Assembly: GCF_001183605.1 (NCBI RefSeq) | Contig: NZ_LFXJ01000005.1 | Location: 1,583,003 to 1,647,002, forward strand | Source: Lysinibacillus xylanilyticus | GTDB lineage: Bacteria > Bacillota > Bacilli > Bacillales_A > Planococcaceae | Length of the DNA stretch: 64,000 bases | Direction of reading: 5' to 3' | In this document: piece after piece, positions 25,983 through 35,180 of the stretch | Layout of the letters: each line of letters opens with the position of its first letter | Position numbering within the stretch: position 1 is the stretch's first letter | Position numbers and translations under genes: made by a program | Notes under the pieces: model-generated | Databases searched by the model: none | What the model saw: only the letters and a program-made list of their open reading frames with translations | Told to the model about the DNA's origin: nothing

Positions 25983-26945
25983 TTAAAAACTAAATGTTGG
26001 CTTCAAATCTCCCTTATATGGCTCATGCTCTACAATGATTGTGATATCATTGCCATCTGCATCCTTACCTACACGCTTATAAGTAAACTTGTCATCGTTT
26101 AATTCAGTAAGTTCCAACGCTGCATCGTATTTATTATCACCTATCGATACATGTGCGCGAATTTTATTGTCATGAATGACATCAAAGTAACCGTAATCTC
26201 CACGACTTTCTCCTGTTTCGGTATTAAAGAATTCGTATTTATTCGTGTCCTCTTCAAATTTTGCGACACTCAAAAAATTCGCATTATACTGCGTGACATC
26301 ATTACCTTTTTCATCCAGTACTTTTGTTCCGTGCCATAATGTTTTACCAAGAATTTCATCTCCATCTACACGCGTATTAATATCTCCTGTAGAAGTAGTT
26401 AACTTTTGAGTTTGTGTAGTGAAGGCTAAATCATTTTCATATGGTATATGCTCCACAAACACTTCTATGTCATTACCATTCCTATCTTTCCCCATACGCT
26501 TGTAAGTGAAAATTTCTTCATCTAAAGCAATAATATCGACAACGGCTTGATATTTCATCGTATCGGAAATTAAAATGCGCTTCTTACCATCATTCGTCAT
26601 AAAGAATGTACCCTCATCGCCACGTGTCTTACCTGTTTTCGCATCAAAAAATTCATATCGACCTGTCTCAAAATCGTATTTTGCTAAACCGATAAATCCA
26701 GCATTCTCCTTAGTTAAATCATTGTTATCTTTGTCGTAAACACGTGTACCTTGCCAATTTGTACTGCTTAATATTTTCGCCATTGTTTGGCCATTTGTAA
26801 GTTGTTGCTCAGCTTTATTGGTTTCCGCCTGTTCATTTTGCACGACTGAATTGTCGGTCTCATTTTTCACTATATCAGTGCATGCCGTTAATATTGTGAC
26901 TGAACTAAAAATAGCGAGTGTTGCGAATTTAAATTTGTTATTCAT
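25983..26945 (-). CDS. Lipoprotein with two DUF4822 repeats
   Basis: The 320-residue protein has a lipoprotein signal (FATLAIFSSVTILTAC), a Gln/Asn-rich linker, and two similar ~120-residue DUF4822 domains (NWQGTRVYDKDNNDLT... and LWHGTKVLDEKGNDVT..., each ending EHIPY/EHEPYKGDL). The family occurs in Listeria, enterococci and bacilli as surface proteins of unknown function. It lies 69 bases upstream of the sensor kinase on the same strand and may be the first gene of that operon. Confidence 0.88.
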   Translation of the reverse strand: MNNKFKFATLAIFSSVTILTACTDIVKNETDNSVVQNEQAETNKAEQQLTNGQTMAKILSSTNWQGTRVYDKDNNDLTKENAGFIGLAKYDFETGRYEFFDAKTGKTRGDEGTFFMTNDGKKRILISDTMKYQAVVDIIALDEEIFTYKRMGKDRNGNDIEVFVEHIPYENDLAFTTQTQKLTTSTGDINTRVDGDEILGKTLWHGTKVLDEKGNDVTQYNANFLSVAKFEEDTNKYEFFNTETGESRGDYGYFDVIHDNKIRAHVSIGDNKYDAALELTELNDDKFTYKRVGKDADGNDITIIVEHEPYKGDLKPTFSF

Positions 26946-27148
26946 AAAATATTCTCTCCCTTATCATTTGCTTATACTTAATTATGAGGCCCAGTTCTAA
27001 ACTGCATATATCGCAAATATAAACAAAATATAAATTCGAGAAAAAACGCATAATGCGCTAAACATTATGCGTTCGTATAGGTGAAATTTAACGATAAATA
27101 AGAAGGCGTATTTTAGGGTGCTTCTCAAAAATCAGCTTATAGAAAGGC

Positions 27149-27180
27149 AAAACTCGCCACTATAATTGGCGAGTTTTTTT
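27149..27180. terminator. Hairpin terminator by the RibD-like gene
   Basis: AAACTCGCCA pairs with TGGCGAGTTT, followed on the plus strand by a run of Ts and on the minus strand by TTTTGCC. A second hairpin, CGCATAATG/CATTATGCG, lies at 27048-27073. Confidence 0.7.
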
Positions 27181-27181
27181 G

Positions 27182-27715
27182 TTATTTATCCAGTTTTTCA
27201 TAACGAAGCATAGCGAGTTGACCTAACTTTTCAACTTTGGTTAACCTATATTTTTGAGTAATATCATCCCCATTATAAAGGGAGATTCCAGTCCCCAAAA
27301 TAATAGGTGCAATGGCTAGTTGGAATTCATCAATTAAATTTTCCTTAAAAAACTCGCGGGCTAAGTTTCCTCCACCAATTAACCATATATCTTTACCAGG
27401 CTGTTGTTTTAAATTGTTAATGAAAGTTTCGACATCTTCATTAATAAATGAAGCATATTCATCTGAACCACTGACAGATTTAGAAAACACATAGTTTGTA
27501 TAATCACTATAAGGATAATCCATTTCAAATCCACGAATGATATCATATGTTCCTTTTCCCATAACAACAGTATCAATTCTTTTTAGAAGGGAATTGTAAC
27601 CGGAATCGCCTTCAACTTCCGTAGACTCTAACCACTCTAATGTTCCATCATCTTTTGCAATATAGCCATCTATCGAAGTACCTATATATAAAATAACGTT
27701 ACGTCTTTTTTCCAT
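27182..27715 (-). CDS. Dihydrofolate-reductase-family (RibD C-terminal-like) protein
   Basis: The 177-residue protein opens RNVILYIGTSIDGYIAKDDG and contains VVMGKGTYD, KDIWLIGGGNLAREF and PIILGTGISL, the motifs of the RibD/DHFR-like domain that binds NADPH (as in Bacillus YyaP). The substrate of the stand-alone proteins is unknown. AGGGA upstream of ATG supports the start. It is monocistronic. Confidence 0.9.
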   Translation of the reverse strand: MEKRRNVILYIGTSIDGYIAKDDGTLEWLESTEVEGDSGYNSLLKRIDTVVMGKGTYDIIRGFEMDYPYSDYTNYVFSKSVSGSDEYASFINEDVETFINNLKQQPGKDIWLIGGGNLAREFFKENLIDEFQLAIAPIILGTGISLYNGDDITQKYRLTKVEKLGQLAMLRYEKLDK

Positions 27716-27796
27716 ATAAATCCCTATTCCTTTGTTTCAGTAGATAAAATTAAGTATACCTGTTATTCATTAAGACTACACTACTCTTTTAAAAAA

Positions 27797-27847
27797 ACGC
27801 ACTTACTTTTGATACAGTTCTCCATATTGAATCTAAGTGCGGTTTTC
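27797..27847. repeat. Dispersed palindromic repeat, copy 2
   Basis: CGCACTTA pairs with TAAGTGCG around a ~30-base centre with TGATACAGTTC. It lies upstream of the RibD-like gene and of the gene at 27919, in non-coding sequence. Confidence 0.7.
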
Positions 27848-27918
27848 ATTACCTTTTATCTTCTTATAAACATTCGTTACAATTAACTAAAATACTTAAA
27901 GTGATAGGTGCAATGTAC

Positions 27919-28530
27919 ATGAACTTAGAAATTGGTTACTTACCTAAAAAATACTTCAATAGGCTTCCATCAGATGGTGGCTATCCATTTTATGTTTCGA
28001 AAAATGTTAAATATGCTTTAAATATTGGACCTATGTACTATCCTGATATACCTGACGAACAACTGGTATTATTTAAAGAAAGTCTTTCAAGCTATCCATT
28101 CTATTATTTTTTTGAGCTAGGTCATGAAGATGAAATCTATCCAGAAATACATCAAAACTTGATTGCAACTGAAATTGTTTTAGAAAAGGTTCGTCAATGT
28201 CCAACAAATGATTTTTTTCTAGTGACAATTAATAATCGAGAACAATTACTTCAATTCTTGCCTTGTATGTTTTGGCAACATAATTTTAATATGAGTACGC
28301 TCTGGTCAAATAATAAACATGCGTTCATATTTGAAGAAAAAACATGGGAATATAATGAGATTAGAGATACGGTCTGCTTAAAATTTGATCAACCGACCTC
28401 TATCTTTTGGTTAGGTCATGATTTTATGGGGACAGATATTTTTTCGAATGAAGAAAAGTTTTCGAGCATTGAGCAAACAATCCATCTTTTCCCGGATTTT
28501 ATTACCATAGAAATCGTCGAATTTGAATGA
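27919..28530 (+). CDS. Hypothetical protein, mixed alpha/beta
   Basis: The ~203-residue soluble protein is rich in aromatic residues and acidic in charge (pattern LEIGYLPKKYFNRLPSDGG ... FWLGHDFMGTDIF). I do not recognise the family. AGGTG lies 8 bases before the ATG at 27919; a GTG at 27901 and an ATG at 27913 are also in frame. A decayed copy of codons near its C-terminal part (FDQPTSIFWLGHDF) lies at 37196-37275. A hairpin at 28542-28572 follows. Confidence 0.75.
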   Translation: MNLEIGYLPKKYFNRLPSDGGYPFYVSKNVKYALNIGPMYYPDIPDEQLVLFKESLSSYPFYYFFELGHEDEIYPEIHQNLIATEIVLEKVRQCPTNDFFLVTINNREQLLQFLPCMFWQHNFNMSTLWSNNKHAFIFEEKTWEYNEIRDTVCLKFDQPTSIFWLGHDFMGTDIFSNEEKFSSIEQTIHLFPDFITIEIVEFE

Positions 28531-28541
28531 TTACTATCCCT

Positions 28542-28572
28542 CCTAAACTGTTGAAACTACAACAATTTAGGG
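28542..28572 (+). terminator. Hairpin behind the hypothetical gene
   Basis: CCTAAACTGTTG pairs with CAACAATTTAGG with one mismatch; the T-run is poor. Confidence 0.5.
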
Positions 28573-28657
28573 TGTCAAATTATTCTTTAATCTTTATTCT
28601 AAAAATTTAATAGGCGAAATATCATATAGCAAGACAATAGTAAAGGGGGGGACACGT

Positions 28658-29824
28658 TTGAAAAATTTTTTTCGCGCGGTACCATTATCTTTACAGCATT
28701 TGTTAGCAATGTTTGGTGCAACAGTTTTGGTTCCAGCACTAACCGGTCTTGATCCAGGAAGTGCACTTATTGCCAGCGGTTTAGGAACCTTGATTTTCCA
28801 TCTTATTACACGTGGAAAGGTTCCTACGTATCTAGGTTCATCCTTCGCTTTTATTGCTCCGCTAGCATTATATGTGGGGGAGTTAAAGTCACCAGGTCAA
28901 GCAGTTGCAGGTCTTATCAGCGTTTCCATTGTTTATGCCATTGTATCTATTATCATTTCAGCTGTCGGTTTTGAAAAAGTCCGAAAAGTAATTCCTGCAG
29001 TTGTCGTAGGACCGGTTGTAAGTATAATCGGTCTTTCGCTGGCAACCACTGCGGTGACCAACATGGCTTCTACCCAATGGGATGTCGCTATCGTCAGCCT
29101 TCTTGCGGCGATCATTGCTACGCTTGCAGGAACTAGGATGATCCGCCTCTTCCCGCTCTTAATTGGTCTTGCAATAGGGTATGCTTATGCTGCGATGCGT
29201 GGATTTGTTGATTTTGATACCATCGCCAGCGCACCTGCCTTTGCTCTTCCACATTTCGTCATGCCGGAATTCACATGGGTTGTGATCCTCGGAATGGCGC
29301 CGATTGCCTTAGTTACCATCATCGAAGACCTTGGACATATGTTTGTACTAAATGAGATTACTGGAAAAGACGTGACTAAGGATCCTGGATTTTCAAGAAT
29401 CCTATGGGGGAATGGCCTTGCAACATTAATCTCCGGCTTCATCGGTGGACCTGCACAAACTACTTACGCGGAAAATCTCGGGGTTCTAGCCATCACACGC
29501 CAGTTTTCAAGTAGGATTATTCAGGGTGCTGCTGTTCTTGCGATTCTTCTTGGTTTGTTCGGTAAAGTTGGAGCTGTTATCCAATCCATTCCAGTTGCAG
29601 TGATGGGCGGCATATGTATCTTGTTGTTTGGTATGATCGCAGGAATGGGGATCCGTCACATCATTGAAGAAAATGTTAGTCTGGCTAATATGAAAAATTT
29701 AGTCATCGTCGCAATTATCTTTATCATCGGAGTTGGTTATGCCCACGGTATCGCCTACGCCACAATTGCCGGATTGCTCATCCATTGGTTCGTACCTAAT
29801 TTTACGACAAAGAACGAAAATTAG
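28658..29824 (+). CDS. NCS2-family nucleobase permease, uracil-permease-like
   Basis: A 388-residue, 12-to-14-segment membrane protein with the NCS2 signatures: PLSLQHLLAMFGATVLVPAL at the start, YLGSSFAFIAPL in segment 3 and FIGGPAQTTYAEN in segment 10. The QTTYAEN-type motif fits uracil/xanthine transporters, imported with protons. TTG start behind GGGGGGG. No PyrR-type leader or purine riboswitch was seen in the 127 bases upstream. Its base composition is a little richer in GC than the genes around it. Confidence 0.92.
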   Translation: MKNFFRAVPLSLQHLLAMFGATVLVPALTGLDPGSALIASGLGTLIFHLITRGKVPTYLGSSFAFIAPLALYVGELKSPGQAVAGLISVSIVYAIVSIIISAVGFEKVRKVIPAVVVGPVVSIIGLSLATTAVTNMASTQWDVAIVSLLAAIIATLAGTRMIRLFPLLIGLAIGYAYAAMRGFVDFDTIASAPAFALPHFVMPEFTWVVILGMAPIALVTIIEDLGHMFVLNEITGKDVTKDPGFSRILWGNGLATLISGFIGGPAQTTYAENLGVLAITRQFSSRIIQGAAVLAILLGLFGKVGAVIQSIPVAVMGGICILLFGMIAGMGIRHIIEENVSLANMKNLVIVAIIFIIGVGYAHGIAYATIAGLLIHWFVPNFTTKNEN

Positions 29825-29827
29825 AAT

Positions 29828-29870
29828 AAAAAGGCCATTCCAGAGCACTTTTAGCGGAATGGCTTTTTAT
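29828..29870 (+). terminator. Terminator of the permease gene
   Basis: AAAGGCCATTCC pairs with GGAATGGCTTT and is followed by Ts, 4 bases past the stop. Confidence 0.85.
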
Positions 29871-29886
29871 AAGGCAACAACTCGGT

Positions 29887-29939
29887 AACCGCACTTACTT
29901 ACGATACGGTTCACCGTAACATGTGTAAGTGCGGTTTTT
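29887..29939. repeat. Dispersed palindromic repeat, copy 3 (best formed)
   Basis: ACCGCACTTAC and GTAAGTGCGGT form a perfect 11-base outer stem; inside is a second stem ACGGT/ACCGT around TC. It lies behind the permease terminator, between convergent genes. Confidence 0.8.
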
Positions 29940-30066
29940 AATCTCTAATTCTATGCTAATTTTAAATTATATCTTTTCGCTCTTATAATTAAAAATGAAG
30001 GTCGACGAAATTCTCTATTAAGACTTGATAAATTACACACTGCTTCTTTAGTTGGTATTGGCTCAA

Positions 30067-30564
30067 TTAAGTCGCCGCTGCTGAGGAAGCAGCAGCGTGG
30101 TCAGCCTTTACACAATCAATTGCGACAACGAGCGCAATGATGATAGCTTCCATCTCTTCATTCAATATTTGTACCTTGTAGCTATCGCCCCAAGTGAACC
30201 ACTCCTTGTTCACTTTACCGACGACTTCACCATGCTGTAAGATTTGAAAATCCATATCCCACCAGTTACCTTCTACCTCAATGCCTGCCGCATCAATTGT
30301 ATAGCGTGCTTTAAAGAAAGAAAACTCCTTCTTAATCGTTAACACCTCTTGACCGTTTACATCAACAAAAAAAATCGGTAAAAAGCTGAACACCTTTTTC
30401 GTAATAAGCGCGACCTCATCTCTTGCTGCATTCATAATGGAGAACGTTTTTGGAATTTGCATAAAACTGCCCTCCACGTAATAAACATCCTTCTCCTGCT
30501 GATCCTTTACCGTAAATTTTCCACTTAAACTGAATACCTTCTGCTTTATATAAAATTGCTTCAT
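30067..30564 (-). CDS. LURP-one-related (DUF567) protein
   Basis: The 165-residue protein begins MKQFYIKQKVFSLSGKFTV and shows the repeating beta-strand pattern of the LURP-one/Tubby-like fold (e.g. FSIMNAARDEVALITKKVFS, DMDFQILQHGEVVGKVNKEW). It ends with a low-complexity alanine/serine tail. Bacterial members are of unknown function. ATG at 30564 follows AAAGGAGG. It is monocistronic. Confidence 0.88.
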   Translation of the reverse strand: MKQFYIKQKVFSLSGKFTVKDQQEKDVYYVEGSFMQIPKTFSIMNAARDEVALITKKVFSFLPIFFVDVNGQEVLTIKKEFSFFKARYTIDAAGIEVEGNWWDMDFQILQHGEVVGKVNKEWFTWGDSYKVQILNEEMEAIIIALVVAIDCVKADHAAASSAAAT

Positions 30565-30785
30565 ACTACGCCTCCTTTTTAATAGCATATTACTAAAACC
30601 GTTTTTATCATAGACAATAATTACAGAAGTGGGTTTTATATGTATAATTTTCAATGAAATTTGCCTAGGAGAAAATATATATATTCACCATATAAATAAC
30701 TCTTTTACTTGTAACATGGAAATAAAGCCTATTCAAGACTGCTATATCTTAAATAGGCTGGCTTATTGTTTTTTTACAGAGAAAA

Positions 30786-30838
30786 CGTACTTACTTATGA
30801 TACGGTTCCCCGTAATGTATCTAAATAAGGTTCGGTAC
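30786..30838. repeat. Dispersed palindromic repeat, copy 4
   Basis: CGTACTTACTTATGATACGG, then CCCCGTAATGTATCTAAATA, matches the family core; GTAC at both ends differs from the other copies' arms. A separate hairpin, AAGCCTATT/AATAGGCT, lies just before it at 30724-30766. Confidence 0.65.
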
Positions 30839-31032
30839 ATTTTCTTTTAAAACCAATTCGCTGATTAACTCGCTGGGATGTAAAAACTATAGGCTCTGTT
30901 AAACACAATGGTTGATTTTATTAGAATCCATTGAAAAGCTAGTTTCGTCTCTTCTTTTAAAATCAACACAAGCTCCAAGATAATGATAAACAATCAAATA
31001 CACAGAGTATTATAATATTAAAAAAGTATAAG

Positions 31033-31161
31033 TTAAATAGTAAGTAAAGAATTTATTGAATTTAATCCATCAAGTACTTGTTTAACTTCAATATTTTTCG
31101 ACCAATCTTCATCTTCGATTTCTACACCATTATTAACTACAAGCCATAAGTTAAGCTATGG
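31033..31161 (-). pseudogene. C-terminal fragment of an unknown acidic protein
   Basis: On the minus strand an open stretch after a TAG encodes ~40 residues (LNLWLVVNNGVEIEDEDWSK then EVKQVLDGLNSINSLLTI) and stops at 31033. It has no start codon and no ribosome site. I cannot name the parent family. Confidence 0.4.
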
Positions 31162-31256
31162 CTGTGCAGCCGCTCTACTAAAACCTATTAACTCTTACTC
31201 CTCAAGGTGAATCATATTTACCATTCCTACAAATTGAACCTTCTTTGGCTTTCTAA

Positions 31257-31493
31257 TATGGGCTTCCTTTACTGCTGGTTAAACAAAGTACTATCCCGGC
31301 TGGCGGTGTTTGGGGAGATGCTGGACAGCTTGTTTCTTTCACTCCACTTATCTGGTTTTCAAATACTACAACAGTAGATGACTTTTTTGATAGCGTACAA
31401 TGGTACGAATCCTTACAAAACTGGACAGGACAAGTTCGAAGTGGTTTCTTCATTCAGATACAACCTGAATACAAATATACTTGTGATAAATAA
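31257..31493 (+). pseudogene. C-terminal fragment of an unknown protein
   Basis: After an in-frame TAA the plus strand encodes ~78 residues with clear protein character (GGVWGDAGQLVSFTPLIWFS, VDDFFDSVQWYESLQNWTGQ) to TAA at 31491. Frames to its left continue in a different phase (LPFLQIEPSLAF), which suggests frameshifts in an older gene. Family unknown. With the fragment at 31033 this is all that I can find in the gene-free stretch 30565-31638. Confidence 0.4.
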
Positions 31494-31500
31494 GCAACGA

Positions 31501-31541
31501 AAAAAAGGAAACTTTGAGAAATGAAGTTCAAAGTCTCCTTA
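31501..31541 (-). terminator. Terminator of the formaldehyde dehydrogenase gene
   Basis: On the minus strand AAGGAGACTTTGA pairs with TCAAAGTTTCCTT and runs into TTTTTT. Confidence 0.8.
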
Positions 31542-31638
31542 GAATATCAGCATGCTATCTAGTTCTTATTGAAAAGTAGCCAAAGGTTTGTCCTCTATGC
31601 TTATTTCAATTTAACCCCTTAACCCCTGTAGAAATCTC

Positions 31639-32853
31639 TTACTTTACTAGACCGTGTGGGTCGATGACGAATTTTCTGGCAGCCCCTTTATCAAAATCTT
31701 GATATGCCTTTGGAGCTTCTTCTAATGATATTACTGTAGCATTAACAGCTTTCGCAATTTGAGCTCTTCCACTCAAAATTGCCGCCATTAAATCGCGATG
31801 ATATTTCATAACAGGTGTTTGACCAGTTACAAAAGTATGTGCTTTAGCCCATCCTAAGCCAAGACGAATTTTTAACGTACCAAATTTTGCATCCTCATCA
31901 ATTCCACCTGGGTCCCCGGTTACGTAAAGACCCGGTATACCTAAACGTCCTCCAGCACGTGTTATTTGCATAATAGAATTTAAAACAGTAGCAGGTGCTT
32001 CAACTGCATTAGCACCATGTGCAGATGCTTCAAATCCTACACAATCTACAGCACAATCTACTTCAGGTGCTCCAAGTATTTGGTCGATTTGCTCTCCTAG
32101 GTTTGAATGATTTCGTAAATTGACTGTTTCGCAACCAAAGCTTCTAGCTTGAGCTAACCTTTCTTCATTTAAATCTCCTACAATTACTACAGCGGCTCCT
32201 AGTAACTGAGCTGAATGAGCAGCAGCGAGACCAACTGGACCTGCACCTGCGATATACACAGTTGATCCCGGTTTCACACCTGCACTTACGGCACCATGAT
32301 ATCCAGTTGGAAATATATCTGAAAGCATTGTTAAATCTCTAATTTTCTCCATTGCTTGGTCTTTATCAGGAAATTTTAATAATTGGAAGTCGGCATATGG
32401 CACCATTACATACTCAGATTGTCCTCCAACCCATCCTCCCATATCGACATAACCATATGCTGAACCAGGACGATCTGGATTTACATTCTCACAAATATGA
32501 GTATCCCGCTCCTTACAGCTACGGCACCGACCGCAAGCTATATTAAATGGAACAGAAACTAAATCACCTTTTTTAATAAATTCAACATCTCGGCCTACTT
32601 CAATCACTTCTCCTGTAATCTCGTGGCCTAGAACTAATCCTGTCGGAGCTGTAGTTCTCCCCCTCACCATATGCTGATCGCTTCCACAAATATTAGTTGT
32701 TACTACCTTTAAAATAACACCATGATCACATTTGCGTCCTACATTAAGTGGATTTACCCCTGGTCCATCTCGTAAAACCAAATCAGGAAAACCAATATCT
32801 TGCACTTCTACTTTTCCGGAGCCCATATAGGCCACAGCTCTATTTCCAAACAC
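31639..32853 (-). CDS. fdhA: Glutathione-independent formaldehyde dehydrogenase
   Basis: A zinc-dependent medium-chain dehydrogenase of 404 residues. It shows TTNICGSDQHMVRG (catalytic zinc Cys), GHEITGEV, the four structural-zinc cysteines in CGRCRSCKERDTHIC, and the NAD Rossmann motif GAGPVGLAAA. The insertions GYVDMGGWVGGQSEYV and the long C-terminal half match the glutathione-independent FdhA family, which oxidises formaldehyde (or other aldehydes) with NAD. GTG at 32853 has GGAGG 8 bases upstream; a TTG two codons earlier is too close. It is monocistronic. Confidence 0.9.
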   Translation of the reverse strand: MFGNRAVAYMGSGKVEVQDIGFPDLVLRDGPGVNPLNVGRKCDHGVILKVVTTNICGSDQHMVRGRTTAPTGLVLGHEITGEVIEVGRDVEFIKKGDLVSVPFNIACGRCRSCKERDTHICENVNPDRPGSAYGYVDMGGWVGGQSEYVMVPYADFQLLKFPDKDQAMEKIRDLTMLSDIFPTGYHGAVSAGVKPGSTVYIAGAGPVGLAAAHSAQLLGAAVVIVGDLNEERLAQARSFGCETVNLRNHSNLGEQIDQILGAPEVDCAVDCVGFEASAHGANAVEAPATVLNSIMQITRAGGRLGIPGLYVTGDPGGIDEDAKFGTLKIRLGLGWAKAHTFVTGQTPVMKYHRDLMAAILSGRAQIAKAVNATVISLEEAPKAYQDFDKGAARKFVIDPHGLVK

Positions 32854-33065
32854 TTGCAATTCCTCCCCTATATCATAAATTCATTCAATCTATATATATG
32901 GCCACTTTGTCCTAATCATTACTATGAAAAATAATATTCGTTCGTTCAAATTATTCATTTCTTGTTTAACGAAATGGCTCTATCTCTCACGTCTATTTCT
33001 CTACTTTACAATTGAATTCACCCATTTCAATTAAGTAGAGATTTTTTTCCTTGCAAACTGCATAT

Positions 33066-33119
33066 GAACTAAAAGAAGAGAGTTAGTCCATAAAGAACTG
33101 ACTCTCTTCTTTTAGTTCA
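33066..33119. terminator. Long hairpin between dehydrogenase and peptidase genes
   Basis: GAACTAAAAGAAGAGAGT (33066-33083) pairs with ACTCTCTTCTTTTAGTTC (33101-33118). There is no clear T-run. The 550-base gap 32854-33407 also holds a degenerate palindromic-repeat copy (33167-33205) but no gene. Confidence 0.6.
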
Positions 33120-33407
33120 TACTATTAGGTCTATTTTTTCTATTTAATCAACGCTCCATTAAATGAATAGAATCTCACTTACTTTTATCATAAAATCCAC
33201 AATTAGTTTAAAATCTTCAAATCAGTATTAATATCGAACCCAAGCCTGAACCGCTGCCTAATGAAACAACTATGTCTAACAATAAAATGTGTATCTTTTT
33301 ATGTCTCTTTTATATTTTCCACTTGTACTTTAAAGGAATCTGCATAAAGCCCATTGTTTTTTTATAGTTTAAGTCGATAAGTATTACTTACATTTAGCAA
33401 TATCAAT

Positions 33408-35180
33408 TTATATTTCCTTAGTTTCTTCTTTAAGCCATACTCTCTCTTCTTCATTTAAATAAGGACCTAGTTTTGTGTATACCTCTTGATGATAATTGTT
33501 TAACCATTGCTTTTCACTTTCTGTTAACATCTCTTTATTTATACCGGCTAAATCAATAGGGCAATACGTGATTGCTTCAAACTTCATAAATTGACCAAAC
33601 TCTGTTTTCTCGTCTTCAACTACTAACATCATATTTTCAATTCTAATTCCATATTTACCCTCGAGGTATATTCCTGGTTCATTTGTAATAATCATGCCTT
33701 TTTCTAAAATAACATTATTATTATCATTCCTTATGCTTTGTGGTCCTTCATGAACATTTAAGAAAAAACCTACCCCATGTCCAGTCCCGCATTTATAGTC
33801 CAAACCATACTGCCAAATTGGTTGTCTTGCTAAAACATCTAGGTTTGAGCCTGTTGCTCCGTATAAATATTTTACTGAGCTTAAAGCAATAAACCCTTTT
33901 AACACTAAAGTAAAATCTCTTTTTTGTTCATCGCTAAGTCTTCCTAAAACAATCGTTCTTGTAATATCTGTTGTTCCATCATAATACTGTCCACCTGAAT
34001 CAATTAAAAAAAGACCTTCATTCTTGAGCGTATATTGGGTTTCTTTATTAGCTTTATAATGCATCATCGCAGCATGTTCTTTATAACCTGCTATCGTATC
34101 AAAGCTAGGTCCAACAAATCCTTCCTGCTCCCTTCTGAAATCTTCTAATCTTTCTTCTGCAATAATCTCTGAAATTTCTGTTTTATCTACAGAGTTTTTT
34201 AGCCATTTAATAAATTTCACCATGGCTAAACCATCTTTTATTTCACACCATTTTAAATTTTTTATCTCAACTTCATTTTTAATAGCTTTCAAATTAGTTG
34301 TGATGTTAGGGCTTTCAATTTTCTTTGTACTGCTGTTAATGGCATTATATAATCTGATATTTGTTTTATTTGTATCTAGAATAACAGCATCTCCGTTTGA
34401 AAGATTTCCTAATAATGTTTGTATTTCAGCGCTCGCTTTTAACTCAATTCCCTCAGCTTCCAGTTCTAATTTAATCATAGGGGAAACCTTGCAAGAATCA
34501 ATAAATAAGTAACATTTATGTTCTGCTATGATTACATTAGCTGTTGCAATTGGATTGTTAGGCACATCCGCCCCTCTTATATTCAAAAGCCATGCAATGT
34601 CATCAAGAGAAGTTAAAATATAATAATTTGCTCCTTTATTTTTCATTTCTTCTCTTACTTCATTTAATTTTTCTACTCGTGATTTGCCTGCATATTTTAC
34701 GTCATGCGTAAAAATTGGTCCTTTAGGAATCTCCGGTCTATCTTCCCACAGATCACCTATTAAATCTTTATTCATTTTTAATTCGATTCCCTTTGCTTTT
34801 AAATCCTTTTCCATCTTTTTAACCATATCAATCGAAAAAACGTTTCCATCAAAGCCCACATTGCTTCCTTCTTTAAGAACATCTGCCAGCCATTCTGTAT
34901 AAGATGGTACCCCTGGGTCCATCATTCTAAATAATCTGATCCCTGAGCTCTCAAGCTGCTTTTCAGCTTGAATATAGTATCTGCCATCTGTCCATAAACC
35001 AGCATCCTCTAATGTAATAACTACAGTACCTGCAGACCCTGTAAATCCTGATATCCATTGTCTACATTTCCAATGTTCTGCTACATATTCACCCTGATGT
35101 GCATCAAAGCTGGGAATTATATAAGCATCCATTTGATTTTCTTTCATTAGCTGTCTTAACTTTTCGACCCTGATATTCAT
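33408..35180 (-). CDS. Xaa-Pro aminopeptidase (M24B)
   Basis: From ATG at 35180 (GGAGG upstream) the protein has 590 residues, the size of three-domain aminopeptidase P: two creatinase-like N-terminal domains (MDAYIIPSFDAHQGEYVAEH, WLLNIRGADV) and the C-terminal pita-bread domain with ligands in LIDSGGQYYDGTTDITRT, GTGHGVGFFLNVHEG and EPGIYLEGKYGIRIEN. It removes an N-terminal residue before proline using two metal ions. Its first ~77 bases overlap the end of the EutH gene, so the pair is translationally linked. Confidence 0.93.
   Translation of the reverse strand: MNIRVEKLRQLMKENQMDAYIIPSFDAHQGEYVAEHWKCRQWISGFTGSAGTVVITLEDAGLWTDGRYYIQAEKQLESSGIRLFRMMDPGVPSYTEWLADVLKEGSNVGFDGNVFSIDMVKKMEKDLKAKGIELKMNKDLIGDLWEDRPEIPKGPIFTHDVKYAGKSRVEKLNEVREEMKNKGANYYILTSLDDIAWLLNIRGADVPNNPIATANVIIAEHKCYLFIDSCKVSPMIKLELEAEGIELKASAEIQTLLGNLSNGDAVILDTNKTNIRLYNAINSSTKKIESPNITTNLKAIKNEVEIKNLKWCEIKDGLAMVKFIKWLKNSVDKTEISEIIAEERLEDFRREQEGFVGPSFDTIAGYKEHAAMMHYKANKETQYTLKNEGLFLIDSGGQYYDGTTDITRTIVLGRLSDEQKRDFTLVLKGFIALSSVKYLYGATGSNLDVLARQPIWQYGLDYKCGTGHGVGFFLNVHEGPQSIRNDNNNVILEKGMIITNEPGIYLEGKYGIRIENMMLVVEDEKTEFGQFMKFEAITYCPIDLAGINKEMLTESEKQWLNNYHQEVYTKLGPYLNEEERVWLKEETKEI

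Noticed and set aside
28531..28657. Purine, PRPP or PyrR-type leader before the uracil-permease-like gene
   Set aside because: None of the conserved elements of these leaders was found in the 127 bases.
30724..30778. Hairpin with T-run as a terminator
   Set aside because: No plus-strand gene precedes it; the structure is real, but a function could not be assigned.
30880..30925. GGCTCTGTTAAACACAATGG as an IS terminal repeat
   Set aside because: It resembles some IS ends, but no partner end, target duplication or transposase remnant was found nearby.
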